Shown here: piece by piece, positions 38,700 to 48,870 of the stretch
Position numbering within the stretch: the first letter of the stretch is position 1
Layout of the letters: every line of letters starts with the position of its first letter
From: Strongyloides papillosus
Taxonomy: Eukaryota; Nematoda; Chromadorea; Rhabditida; Strongyloididae
Direction: 5' to 3'
Assembly: GCA_005656395.1 (NCBI GenBank)
Contig: SRSI01000037.1
Location: 372,001-436,000, forward strand
DNA length: 64,000 bases
Position numbers and translations under genes: made by a program
The notes under the pieces: generated by a model
The model's input: the letters and a program-made list of their open reading frames with translations, nothing else
Database searches by the model: none
Told to the model about the DNA's origin: nothing

Positions 38700-41600
38700 T
38701 TAGATGACATCTGGGGCTCCGACCCCCCCCGCTACTTGAACTTCTCCACCTCCTGGTGGAGTTTTATACAGTTTCAATTGTCTAACATGTGCTACCTCAT
38801 ACATTCGCCTACCTCTATTTGTAATGTGACTAATTCTTCCACTCCTTAAAAGTCTGCTCAACTCACAATTTCCTGTGTTTTGATCTACATTCATGACTAT
38901 ATAGGGACCTTCATATTTTTCTTTTAATTTGCTTTCATTACCTACTTTCCCCATGACCCTTTTTAGTACCGCGTCTCCTACTTTAAAGAAATTAGATTTA
39001 TGTACTTCCTTTTCACTTTGTTTCTTGTTTAGGTTATTAATGACTGACGCTATTAATTTTTCATAATCCAATTGTAGTTCTGAGTCATTCAGATGGTTTA
39101 GTAAGCATAGATTCTTTTCCATGGGCCTCTTCTTCCGCCCAAACATTACTTCGTAGGGGACTGCATTCGTTATTGTATGGATCTGGTTGTTGTAGGTATG
39201 AGTAATTATAGGGGATACCAGGTCCCAGTTTTCATCAGCCTCATAACAGGCAAGAGTTTCATTAATAGTTCGATTGTATCTTTCCACCTCTCCATTTGAA
39301 GCATGATTGTAAGGCATTGACTTTATTAATGTAATTCCTGAATATTCCATAAATTCATAGAACTCCTTACTTGAAAAATAAGTGGCATTATCGAGTCGTA
39401 TAGTCTCAGGATATCCAAAGATGGAAAATACGTTGATTATAAGAGTATCCATTATAGTTCTTGATCTAATGTTCCTTATAGGGATAGCTAGGGAGTATTT
39501 TGAGAAATCGTCTACAATCACTAATGAGTATTCATTCTTTCTTTTTGTGGTTTGTAATTTCCCTCTTATGTCCATGTTTAACCTTACCCAAGGTCTCGTA
39601 GGTGGGTCCCACGTGCCTTCCCATTCACACGTTGTATTTGGGCTATATTTTACCTTTTGACACTTTTCACAGTTTATATTAATCTTCATATTCTCCCACC
39701 AATAAAACCTTTTAATTAGTTCAGCGATTCTCCGATTTCCAAAATGAGCTCCTAGGTAAATATTTGAATGGTACTCCTTAATTAGTAAATTCCTACTTCT
39801 CTCAGGTACGTAAACTTTCTCCCTTCCTAAAATTTTAATGTACCCTACTTTATCAACGATATTTATTTGGTCTTTGTATTTCTCCTGTAATTTTTCAATC
39901 TCCTCGTCGGACAACTTAAACCATTTCAATTCAATTGGTGGCCTGACTTTCCAACATTCTTCTTGTATATCCCTTTTTAGTGCAACTGCTGTCAAATGTG
40001 GCTCTTCCAGTAATTCTTCTGGATTCCTAGACAATAAGTCCGCTATGACATTGGCTTTTCCTTCTTTATAGAATATATTCAGGTTGTATGCCATTAGTGT
40101 CATTTGATAACGTCTTAACTTGGTTTGATTTTCTTTGGCGGATTTGATTGCCAATAATGCTCGTTGGTCTGTAAACACATCAGTGACCTTGCCCTCTATG
40201 TAATATTTAAATGACTTAATTGCGAAAACTAGGGCTAGTGCCTCTTTCTCCACTATTTGCCATCTCCTTTCAATACTGTTTAGTGTTCGGCTTGCACATG
40301 CTACCAGTCGTAGCTTTTTGTCCTCCTTGTTTTCCTGTAATAACACAGCTCCAACTGCATATTCTGATGCATCCGTATGAATAATAAAACTTCTATTTAA
40401 GTCTGGAGGTGCCAATATTGGGGCTTCTTTTAATTTCTTCTTCAGCAGTTCAAATGTGGATTGTTGCTCTTCAGTCCAATTGTATTCTTCTTTTTCGCTT
40501 AATAACTTAGTGAGTGGTGCAACATTTTTAGCATAATTCAATATAAATCTTCGAAAGTAGTTAGTTGCTCCTAGAAGTGCTCGTAGCTCTTTCCTATTCT
40601 TGGGTGGTGTTAACTTATCAATAGCTTCTATCTTCTTTGGATTAATTTCTATTCCTTCTTTTGAAACATAATGACCCAAGAATTCTACTTTGTATTTCCA
40701 AAAACTGCATTTCTTCAGTTTTGCTTTCATTCCAACCTCTCTCAGCTTCTTAAAGACTTTTTCTACATCATTAACATGATTTTCCTTCTTCCCAAATATG
40801 ATGATATCATCCATATAAGCAACAACACTGTCTCTCATGTCACCAAAGTTTTCTTCCATTACCCGTTGAAACGTGGATGGGCTTCCTGAGAGTCCCATTG
40901 GCGTTACGTTATATTGAAAGAGTCCTTTTGGTGTGATAAAGGCTGTGATTTCTTTGGACTTCTCTTCTATAGGGATTTGGAAAAAGCCGGAGGCTAGATC
41001 AATTGTGGAATAGACTTCTTTTCCAGAAACTTTCTCTAATATATCCTCTATTAATGGTAATACAGAGGTTTCATCTTTTGTAATTAAATTTACTTCCCTG
41101 TAGTCCACAACTTTCCTCCAATCTCCAGTTTTCTTCTTGACCATCAAGACAGGTGATGCCCATGGTGATTTTGATTTTTCTATCTGTCCATCTTTGAGCA
41201 TGTCATTTAAGATATTCATCATAGCTTCTTCTTGCTCGGGTCGGTATTTTCTTAGGGGCTTTTTGACTATTTTTGAATCTTCTTTAAGGTTGATTTCATG
41301 TTTAATAGTTCCAGTGTATCTACCTGGGTCATGTTCATATTCGTAGAAGACGTCCTTGTATTTTAAGATGAGAGATTCAAGTGGTTTTGGTATATTCACA
41401 ATGCTGAGCATTTCCTCATCACTCAAGGGGGTTGTTCTTCGCTTGTCTGGAAGGTCCTCTTCCCAGTGAGCTTCTGGAGCCACATACTCATCCTCCGCTA
41501 AGATAACTTCATCTGGTTTCAATTGAATTGCTAAACATATAGGGGTATTTTTAAGAATATTTACAGGCTTCGTTCCAAAATTCCAGAGATGTATAGTCGT

Positions 41601-41720
41601 TCGATTGTTTTTAATGTCGTTGACACCCTTGATTGGCATAATCTCAGGTGGTATAGTCGTTCGTTTATTTTTCGTTATATATAGGAGACCATCTTCGATG
41701 GGTGATCTCCCCTTTAATGA
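38700..41720 (-). CDS. Retrotransposon pol: RT, RNase H, integrase
   Basis: About 1000 codons open to 38700. The upstream frame, in phase before the first ATG at 41639, reads SLKGRSPIEDGLLYITKN, so translation probably enters from the protease frame by a -1 shift near 41718. RT (about residues 110-290 from the ATG) has KSKSPWASPVLMVKKK, WRKVVDYREVN and the active site YMDDI. RNase H has HTDASEYAVGAVLLQ. Integrase has an HHCC zinc motif (YHSNIYLGAHF ... CEKCQ), the catalytic D (LNMDIRGKL), D (RLDNATYF) and E (NGEVERYNR), and a GPY/F motif (YEGPYIV). All catalytic residues are present, so this part could be active. Confidence 0.93.
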   Translation of the reverse strand, partial: SLKGRSPIEDGLLYITKNKRTTIPPEIMPIKGVNDIKNNRTTIHLWNFGTKPVNILKNTPICLAIQLKPDEVILAEDEYVAPEAHWEEDLPDKRRTTPLSDEEMLSIVNIPKPLESLILKYKDVFYEYEHDPGRYTGTIKHEINLKEDSKIVKKPLRKYRPEQEEAMMNILNDMLKDGQIEKSKSPWASPVLMVKKKTGDWRKVVDYREVNLITKDETSVLPLIEDILEKVSGKEVYSTIDLASGFFQIPIEEKSKEITAFITPKGLFQYNVTPMGLSGSPSTFQRVMEENFGDMRDSVVAYMDDIIIFGKKENHVNDVEKVFKKLREVGMKAKLKKCSFWKYKVEFLGHYVSKEGIEINPKKIEAIDKLTPPKNRKELRALLGATNYFRRFILNYAKNVAPLTKLLSEKEEYNWTEEQQSTFELLKKKLKEAPILAPPDLNRSFIIHTDASEYAVGAVLLQENKEDKKLRLVACASRTLNSIERRWQIVEKEALALVFAIKSFKYYIEGKVTDVFTDQRALLAIKSAKENQTKLRRYQMTLMAYNLNIFYKEGKANVIADLLSRNPEELLEEPHLTAVALKRDIQEECWKVRPPIELKWFKLSDEEIEKLQEKYKDQINIVDKVGYIKILGREKVYVPERSRNLLIKEYHSNIYLGAHFGNRRIAELIKRFYWWENMKININCEKCQKVKYSPNTTCEWEGTWDPPTRPWVRLNMDIRGKLQTTKRKNEYSLVIVDDFSKYSLAIPIRNIRSRTIMDTLIINVFSIFGYPETIRLDNATYFSSKEFYEFMEYSGITLIKSMPYNHASNGEVERYNRTINETLACYEADENWDLVSPIITHTYNNQIHTITNAVPYEVMFGRKKRPMEKNLCLLNHLNDSELQLDYEKLIASVINNLNKKQSEKEVHKSNFFKVGDAVLKRVMGKVGNESKLKEKYEGPYIVMNVDQNTGNCELSRLLRSGRISHITNRGRRMYEVAHVRQLKLYKTPPGGGEVQVAGGVGAPDVI

Positions 41721-42220
41721 AAATCCCTTCCTTGACCTGGCGGGATGGCAGTATTCTCGGCTGCCATCAAAACCATTTTCCTATTGGGGTCCGACCAAGC
41801 CTTGGGGATAATGGTTGTCCCTATGGTAATTGTTTCTTTTTCATAATTGTGGGTGTATCTGGGATACCTTGATAGGAAGGTTCTGCCTATTATTACATCC
41901 AAGGTAAGTCCTGGAGTTACATAGAATTTTTCTTTTGATCCTTTTAGTTTTCTCGTGCTGACATCGAGTTCTGTGACACCTAGAAAGCCAACACTACTGT
42001 GGGTGTTATCTATCCAGGCTGTCGTATATTCCATATAAGGTCTTCCCAATCGTTCCCACTGCTTCTCGCTTATAAGAGAGACGTCACTTCCGTCATCTAT
42101 GAACACTTGTAGCCATTTTCCATGTTGGTAATAAGATAATAATGCTAAAAGCTTTTTGATAAAGTTTTTATAAATGGTGCTGCTTCTGAAATCTCCTTGA
42201 CTTATATACAAGTTCTTCTA
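41714..42220 (-). CDS. Retrotransposon aspartic protease
   Basis: A frame opening after a stop at about 42220 has no ATG before the domain. It contains the retropepsin active-site-like VFIDDGSDVSLIS (D-D/T-G/S) and later LTLDVIIGRTFLSRY, the usual ILG-like second motif. It ends ...PPGQGRDFH-stop at 41714, and the pol frame continues the same sequence one base back (AGGGATTTTCATTA), consistent with -1 frameshifting or a lesion. Confidence 0.75.
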
Positions 42221-43071
42221 AAACAACATCACATGCTCCAGTGTAATGTTTTTTTTGCTTAGCTTCTTGCAGAATAAAAAGAGGGAAAAACAATACCACA
42301 TGCTTCAGTGTACTGTTTTTCCTTCTTTTTATTTTGAAAGGAGTTTATTTTTAGAACCTTTTGTTTTGAAAACAGCTTCATTTCACCAAAACTAAAGGGC
42401 TTCTGGTTCAAAACGATTTTGTTTATCTCATGAATTTCGAAATTTTTGTTTTATATTTCGCAATATATCACATGATCATCTCCAATGTTTTGATTAAATC
42501 CTCACATATTTTGAAATAACTACCTCTTGCATTCTCAGCCTTCTTTTCTGGGTTCATGTAAAAACAAGCACTTTTTGTTTTGAATTTTCTAGAATATTCT
42601 TTTACAGCGCGCTTCTTTTTGATGCTTGTTTCTCCAATCGTCAGAATAGAATTGTTAAGAATACGTTTAACCATTTACTCCTTATTCATGCCTAGCTTAT
42701 TTTCTCGGTCTCTTACCGTTACTCCTAGACGCTTACCGGGTAGAAGAATTATGGCGTGCACGCTCTCTCTGAGGATCATGTTTTCCTTTTTCGTTACTGC
42801 CAATCCTTATTTGTCCCAATTCCAGCTATTCGTCAACAGCTAGTTCTTCTACCTTAACAATGTTGCATTTCCATGATCCTCATGTCTCACCGCATTTTAC
42901 CTCCTGTACTTTCCTGATTTGTACAAACATACGGTGGCTCTCCCATTTCTCACCGGCTCTAACTTTCCATTTAGTTTAACAATTACCCTGCCGGTGGCTT
43001 CCCCAGGTAGTTATTCTTGAAATCCATGTAGGTCTCTCCTGCCATTTGTAAAGTCCATCTCGGTGGAACCT
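42221..43071 (-). pseudogene. Retrotransposon leader and broken or missing gag
   Basis: Only about 850 bp lies between the 5' LTR and the protease. A first ATG at about 43059 opens a 15-codon frame (MDFTNGRRDL). A 68-codon basic frame at 42468-42674 (SIKKKRAVKEYSRKFKTK) may be a gag remnant. No CCHC knuckle or capsid-like domain is visible, and no obvious TGG-initial primer-binding site follows the LTR. Internal deletion of gag is the simplest reading. Confidence 0.5.
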
Positions 43072-43503
43072 CGTAATGGGTTGCCAATCTAGGTAATGAC
43101 AACTTAGATAAGGTTTTATTTAATAATATAGGTACAACAGAATGAAAATATATATAGTTATCAGTTATTTATTAGTACTATTTCCTTCTTCTTTAGTTCC
43201 AGGCCTTGTAGACTCCGAACTGCAATGACCACTACTGTAGCTCCAACATCTGGCGACTGCTAACTGACAATCACTGATAGCAACTACTGACGGCCACTGA
43301 CAACCACTACTCCTGAGTCCCTGATCTACTTTCTTTTATATTCTACTAGATTTCGCAATTATTGCGAAATAAAAATATTTTTATTTTCGACTTCTAATTT
43401 CTAGAAGCTTCTATCATAATATTTTTGTTTTTGACTTTTTAGCTTCTAGAAGTTTCCATTATTTTTATTTTCAGCCTCTTGGCTTCTAGGAGTTTCCATT
43501 ACA
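43072..43503 (-). repeat. LTR (5' copy in coding sense)
   Basis: 432 bp, near-identical partner of 37507-37938. Its outer end lies inside the 3' end of the 5S rRNA gene, in the same transcriptional direction as that gene. Confidence 0.95.
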
Positions 43504-43622
43504 ACTTACGGCACTAACAGTTCCCAGAAGGTCTCCCATCCAAGTACTAAGATAGCTCGCAACTGATTCACTTCGGAGATCGGACGGGATCCGGTGCACT
43601 CAGTAGGATATGAGCGTAAGAC
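43504..43622 (-). rRNA. 5S rRNA, 3' end disrupted by the retrotransposon
   Basis: The reverse complement carries 5S landmarks: CCGGATCCCGTCCGATCTCCGAAG, then TTAGTACTTGGATGGGAGACC (internal control region) and CTGGGAAC. The retrotransposon cut the 3' helix after ..GCCGTAAGT, so the oligo-T terminator present in the intact copy (CGTAAGTCTTTTTG) has been displaced by the LTR. The transcript could still start, but termination and the 3' end are likely abnormal. Confidence 0.9.
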
Positions 43623-43917
43623 ACTTAAATCGTTTTTTTACATGATTATTAACATATATATTTTATGATAAACTCTAGATCAAATAGGCTAATATATAAG
43701 AAAAATTTTATTATTATGATAAATAAATTTTTTAAACTTTAATAACTAAAAACTTATAATATTTATTTATATAACAGTTATTTTTTTTGGAATTTTCTTT
43801 TAATACATTGACCTTATAATGTTATTATACATATACATTTATTCTCTATCAAAGTGACATAAACTTTATAAGTGAATGAAACGAAATAGATTAGGTTGGT
43901 ATTTCTATAATATCGTT

Positions 43918-44030
43918 GGTTAAAAAACCCAGTTGAGGTAAAATTGAATTCTGAGTTTAATCCTTCAGTGTTCCAAATTTTGGGATGAAGCTAGAAATAG
44001 CTTCCAATTTTAACTACCGAAATTTTGAAT
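43918..44030 (+). ncRNA. Spliced-leader-like RNA gene (left copy)
   Basis: The sequence begins GGTTAAAAAACCCAGTTGAG followed by a 5' splice site GTAAAAT, matching the nematode SL pattern (GGTTT...ACCC..GTTTGAG/GTAA). About 40 bp on is an Sm-binding-like AAATTTTGGG (43975-43984), then a perfect 7-bp hairpin GAAGCTA-GAAA-TAGCTTC (43987-44004) and an oligo-T run at about 44030. It diverges from the 5S gene about 296 bp away, as SL1 does in the 5S repeat of C. elegans. The leader is 20 nt, two shorter than SL1. The 3' end is estimated. Confidence 0.75.
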
Positions 44031-44539
44031 TTTTTTAGTTTCTTTTTGATATTGTTTATAATTCCTGTTTTTGGCATTTTTAAGTTTATAAATAATCGTA
44101 AAAATTATGTGTAAATTGCCTATTCATTCAAAACACCAATTTTTCAACTTGAATATTCTAAATAAAATATTATGTAATTCAAACAAATATTCGTAATATT
44201 TTTCCTGTAATGTACAATTTTACAAGACTTTTAAAAGATATGCAGCTAATTAAATGTATCTATGTACATCTTTTCTACCAAATTGTTAGGATATGTGTTT
44301 AATGAAAATAGAAATGGAATTTTTTGATCTAATCTTTATTTACATTTCTTAATATTTGAAGAACATTTACTACTTTTTAAGTGATTTAACAATAAATAAG
44401 CTTACAAAAAAAAACAAACAAATAATTTATTGTTCTTTAAATTAAAACATAATTACTATATATTAATTGAGTTCTTAAATTTAAAAAAAAAATTAGACCA
44501 CGTGTATGAACGGAAAAATTGGTATTTCCAGGGGTACGC

Positions 44540-45523
44540 GCGTTTATGGTGTAATGGTCAGCATGGCCGCCTTCACTCAAACTGAAAGTGTTAGGTCGAG
44601 CTAACATTTCCGCAATACGCTGACTTGAGTTAACATATTTTATAATATAATTTGTATAGTATGTACCAAGGTACTTTTTTTGATTGAGTTAAAATACTTT
44701 TCATGCTTTACAGGTTATCATAATAAGTAATTTATACAATTTACTAACAATAACAATGTAAAGGAATTAAAATAATCGTCATAGCAAATAGTAGCAAAAA
44801 TTTACCTGTATAACATATGATTTTTTAATGATATTATTTCAATATATGCCTTACATTTTCTATAAAAATATTTAATAGATAAAAAAAAATTTTATTTAGA
44901 AAATAAATTAATAGTATAAAAAAGTCAGTTTATCTAACTTTAATTTTTAATTTTTTTGTATTAAAAATAAACTAATAATATAGGTATCAAATTTTGTTGA
45001 CTTTAATTATAAAATTTCTTTATACTAAAAGTAAATTGAAAATATAAAAAAATAAGTTTTGATGACTCTTATTTAAATTTTCGTTGTATTAAAAATAATT
45101 TAATAACATAAAAATTGAAATTTCAATTATTTTTATTCTAGCTGATACTTACTTCACAAAAACCAAGTTTCGCTAGCTTAATTGGTTAAATTAGTAAAAT
45201 TTATTCGTTGACTTGTTGTCCCCAAGTTCTCTTCCTCCTCCTTGTAATTGTTAGTTGTCAAGTTCGTTCTTCTTCTCCTTTCTCGATTTCGTGCTTAGTA
45301 TTTGCAGATCTTGAGTTGTTATATGTAGAATTATTTGAGTGTTAAGAAATGTTTTGTTTTTTCTAAAAAATTTGAATATGTTAGGTCGAATTTTTGAATA
45401 TGTTAGGTCAACCTAACACTTTCCTTAAAAACAAATGTTTTTGACCAAAATTTTAGGTCGAGCTAACATTTTCGTTTTCAGTGTTCCAAGCGGCCGATTC
45501 GGGTTCGATTCCCGATAAACGCA
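44540..45523 (+). pseudogene. tRNA-Gly(TCC) split by an insertion in the anticodon loop
   Basis: The 5' half (44540-44574, to CCGCCTTC) and 3' half (45484-45523, TTCCAAGCGG...ATAAACGCA) are the two parts of the intact tRNA at 57950-58021. The insertion lies within the anticodon (CTTCCAA loop). The gap of 909 bp is far larger than any tRNA intron and has transposon ends, so the gene is dead. Confidence 0.93.
44575..45483. mobile_element. 909-bp terminal-inverted-repeat element (CACT-type ends)
   Basis: The ends are imperfect inverted repeats of about 37 bp: left (C)ACTCAAACTGAAAGTGTTAG.., right in reverse complement CACTGAAAACGAAAATGTTAG.., both followed by (G/C)TCGA(G/C)CTAA. TTC is duplicated at the borders (44572-44574, 45484-45486); if the first C belongs to the element the duplication is TT. 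CACT ends with a 2-3 bp duplication suggest a CMC/CACTA-like family. No transposase frame, so non-autonomous. GTTAGGTCGA/CTAAC boxes recur at 45380-45425. Confidence 0.85.
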
Positions 45524-46709
45524 TCTACAAACTTTTTCACAAGTACAATCGATGTATTTTGTTCGTTAAAATATATTTTTTTTAATTTTTTCCACTTTTA
45601 TCAAGTCGTTCTTATGCAAGTTTTCTGTATATAAATATATTATTTTATAAAGTAGTTAATTTTCTTAACCTCTATGATAATTTTATGAGAAAATATATAC
45701 AAAATTAACTTTTATAGAAACTTCAATTTATCTCCTGACATCTCTGTCAATATAGTCTTTTGTTTCAAGTTTTATAAGTGTGAAATAATTAGTAATCAAA
45801 TTGTTATAGTATATAAATAAATTACTATCAATAAATTGTTTATTACCGAATTAATAAATGTGCGATTAATAGTCATTCAAAAAAATACCTTTTTTCTACG
45901 AAAGTTTATTTAGGACAATTTTTGATTTTAAAAAAATGAACAAAATATACAAAGTTCTTAATAATAAAAAATCTTATTAATGACAAAACTTGTTCAAATT
46001 AACTTAATGTAATTTTCTCATTTTGAAATATTCTGCTTTCATAAAACAACAGTAGTCGTAATTGAGAACTTTCTATTAGAATGAAGTTTGGCAATATCTT
46101 TCTTATTTTTATTAAAAATTTTCATTTTCTAGTGATTAATAAAAAAAATTAATTTATTCACATTTTAACTTCATATAAACTTTTCTAGTAGGAATTTGTA
46201 GTGAATTTGATACTTTTTCATAACAGTAAAATGAAAGGAATTAATTGAAAGAGTGTGTAATATATCTCAATTCTTATTGCCAATTCAATGATGTATAAAT
46301 CCAAGTTTCTTGTGAAAACAGATTTATTATTATCGGAACAAGAAGATTTAAAAGGTTTTTTAATTAAATCTGTTATAAAATGGCAAACACAAAATCAAAA
46401 TGTCATTTGCGGTTGACAAGCAAATTTTAAAAAATTGCAGATAAAAAAGCAATTTAATCCAGTTTGATTACCGATAAACGCATCTATAATCTTATTATTA
46501 GATTAATTATGTACTTTATTGGTACATTGAAACTTATCGTTTTTCATGATTATAAAGTCGTTTGCGTATGAATATTTTAATATTTACAGATATTTATTGA
46601 CAATAATTATTATTTTTACTTCTTAAACGCTTATGTACTGAAATGTTTGAAAAAAATGCAAAAAAGCCCGAAAATGCGTGCTTGAAAATTTCCCAGGTGG
46701 TTTCTGGTA
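45524..46709. other. Arm DNA between tRNA genes, with a tRNA-Gly fragment
   Basis: AT-rich. At about 46461-46486 AGTTTGATTACCGATAAACGC resembles the T-arm and acceptor end of the neighbouring tRNA-Gly (GGTTCGATTCCCGATAAACGC), including the following ATCTA. It is probably a tRNA-derived relic; the mirror lies at about 56988-57013. Confidence 0.5.
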
Positions 46710-46781
46710 TCTCTGGTAGTATAGTGGTGAGTATCCGCGCCTGTCACGTGCGAGACCGGGGTTCGATTCCCCGCCAGAGAG
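46710..46781 (+). tRNA. tRNA-Asp(GTC), left copy
   Basis: 72 nt, no intron. Acceptor TCTCTGG pairs with CCAGAGA; anticodon stem CGCGC/GTGCG encloses CTGTCAC with anticodon GTC; B box GGGTTCGATTCC is intact; discriminator G. A T-rich stretch follows (GTTTCTTTTC). An overlapping 83-codon open frame is a shadow. Confidence 0.95.
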
Positions 46782-48645
46782 TTTCTTTTCTATTTTGGAC
46801 CCCTAAAAAAAGTTTGGGACATTTTAAACTTCAATTTTCCAACTTTTTTTTTTGTACAAATTATGGTAAAAATAGCACTTATTTAAGATTTTAGCAATGT
46901 TTTTCGCACTTTTTAACGATATTTTACATCTTTTCTACTTAAAAATATTAAAATATATAGTATATGATTCAAAAAATACCAAAAAATATTATGTACATTC
47001 ATGGTAAAATTTTAGTTTTTATTATAGAAGATAACATTTAAGATTATTCTTTTATCATTATTCTTAATAATATTCCTATAAAAAACATTTAGAGCATGTT
47101 AAAATTATCTTCAATCATAAAATGTACCATATATTCAATATTTACAATCACATGTTTCAGATGTCCACCTTCAGTATCTTTATATAATCGTACTCTTCTC
47201 ATTTAATGGATTATTCACATGTCACTTTTAAATCTATAAAATTTCTCTTAATATTATCATAAAATCAAATTCTTAATGACAATCTATTTAAATTTCATAA
47301 TAATTGTTATCAAAATTTATTAAAATTCTTTTCAGTAATTTCATTATTTTAAAAAGTATGAGCAAAAAGATAATTTGTTGAAACCACATTAATTTTCATT
47401 TAACAATTATTATACAAATATAACTTTTAATGATATTTCATAAACTTCTAAGACCAAAAACAACTGCTCACAACAAAAAGGATACTGATCTTTGTAAATG
47501 TAGTAAATTAGTTCTTCAAACAAAATTTAACTTTTTTTTATTTGCGACTAATTTTATCGCAATTAATTAGCAAATAAAATTTAAAAGATAATTTAAAAAA
47601 TTATAAAAATAAGGTCCTATTTATCTCTGATTTTGTTTTCAACTTTTAACTTATGTTGTCTGTACAAAAAAATTTCGAAATACAAGATTAGAGTTAAATT
47701 TTTTTATAAAATTACTTTCATGAAGTTCATTTTTTAACATATAAACGTATTTTTGTTAATATTTTTAATAGTTTGAATTATAAGAAGTTATAATTACTTA
47801 TGAAATTACACTCTTTGTATTGTCTTTCAGGATAATCTTTAAAATAAAGTTATAAAACACTTTGCGATTTCGTTCATAGCTAAAATATAACTTTTAAATA
47901 TTTTGACTTAAAAAAAATGTAAATACTAAAGTAACACTTTTTTAATTAACAATACTCCGTGTGGTTAAAAAAAATTATTCCTTTCATTATTATTACTATG
48001 GAATTTCTCAAATTATTATTGACAATGGGTTGTTTTAAAGAATGATTTTTGTTAAAAACGTTAACAACTTTTATGAAATTGACTTCTGATAACGTACTTC
48101 ATAAAATATTATTACAAGAACTTAGACTCCATTACGAGCAAAATATCACATAAAATATTAAGATTACATAAAAGTTACGGTACTTTAAAAATGTCAAAAA
48201 ATATATACTTTTGGAAAAAATACAGGAAAAAGTATGCTCCAACTTCATATTTATTTCTTTTACAATATTCTTGTTGTTGTTTAATATTTTATTGCATTTT
48301 ATGAAAAATTGTCAAAATCTGTCCCATTTTTTTGAAAATGCTTTTAATAATAATTTTCTATTAAAAACCACATGAAATATAATTTTTTAGATTTTATTAA
48401 AATATCATTATTTGTTGCATTTTAAATATGATAAAATAAATTTTCTTATCTTTATTTTTCATGATCAAAGCATATTTTTAAATATTTTATGTAAAAAAGC
48501 CGAAAAAACATTTAATTCAATATTATATAATTATTACATATTTGTTATACAATTCTTTAAAGCTTTTTTCTCATTGTATATTCAATTTTAATAATATATA
48601 AGAAACCTTAAATATCTAAAATTACAACATTTGCTTTCTTAAGAA
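46782..48645. other. Arm DNA between tRNA-Asp and the peptide gene
   Basis: About 1.9 kb of AT-rich DNA, mirrored at 54829-56692. It includes the upstream region of the peptide gene. Part of it (about 47.8-48.3 kb) also has an older divergent relative at 53.15-53.9 kb in the spacer. Confidence 0.5.
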
Positions 48646-48870
48646 ATGAAGACTATTTATCTTATTTTGACTTTTGCTATTCTTTATATCAACGCTGTTG
48701 AAGAACCATTTAAGTATCGTAGAAAAGAATTAGATTATTTTTGTGATAAAGAAATATGCGTTACTCAATGTCTTGATGATCCGACCGCAGAATGCATATC
48801 GAATACGAGAGAATGGTTATTTATTAAAAAAGGTATATGTGAATGTTATTCTCCCCCAAATCATTGGTAA
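48646..48870 (+). CDS. Small secreted six-cysteine peptide, copy A (CS-alpha-beta-like)
   Basis: A 74-residue precursor: signal peptide MKTIYLILTFAILYINA, then a mature peptide of about 57 residues with six cysteines spaced Cx4Cx3Cx7Cx14CxC. The CxxxC...CxC pattern is the signature of CS-alpha-beta peptides (defensins and related channel-acting peptides), though the Cys4-Cys5 gap is long. The mature part is mixed charge and ends PPNHW. The signal sequence is identical to that of copy B, while the mature part is only about half identical. Likely secreted as a host- or microbe-interacting peptide; function inferred only from the pattern. Intronless. A TTTGCTTTCTTAAGAA stretch precedes the ATG. 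Confidence 0.75.
   Translation: MKTIYLILTFAILYINAVEEPFKYRRKELDYFCDKEICVTQCLDDPTAECISNTREWLFIKKGICECYSPPNHW

Larger units (their letters stand above)
37507..43503 (-). mobile_element. Ty3/gypsy-type LTR retrotransposon, recent insertion
   Basis: A 5997-bp element on the minus strand: LTR (43072-43503), protease frame, RT-RNase H-integrase frame, polypurine tract (37939-37951), LTR (37507-37938). The two 432-bp LTRs differ at two positions in my comparison. A 4-bp duplication ACTT flanks it (37503-37506 and 43504-43507), and the uninterrupted site is present in the right arm at about 59051-59061, proving insertion into the 5S rRNA gene. The LTR starts TGTAATGG and ends CCATTACG in coding sense. 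The order PR-RT-RH-IN with a GPY/F motif marks Ty3/gypsy. The gag part is short and broken, so the copy is probably not autonomous. Confidence 0.95.
35590..48697 (+). repeat. Left arm of a large inverted repeat (interrupted by two insertions)
   Basis: This stretch is the reverse complement of 54777-60970. Matching points have constant coordinate sums within each block: 96560 before the retrotransposon, 102561 after it, and 103473-103474 after the tRNA insertion. The jumps of 6001 and 912 equal each element plus its target duplication, so the ancestral arm was 6195 bp. Wherever I compared, the arms are essentially identical; a few substitutions appear only in the last 120 bp before 48646. The arm carries 5S, SL-like RNA, two tRNA genes, a pseudogene and the 5' part of a peptide gene. 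Confidence 0.95.

Noticed and set aside
44574..45484. Large tRNA intron in tRNA-Gly
   Set aside because: The interruption is in the anticodon itself, is 909 bp long, has inverted ends and a target duplication, and is absent from the other copy.
46643..46894. 83-codon open frame, identical at 56580-56831
   Set aside because: It overlaps the tRNA-Asp gene; its identity in both arms comes from the inverted repeat, not from protein selection.
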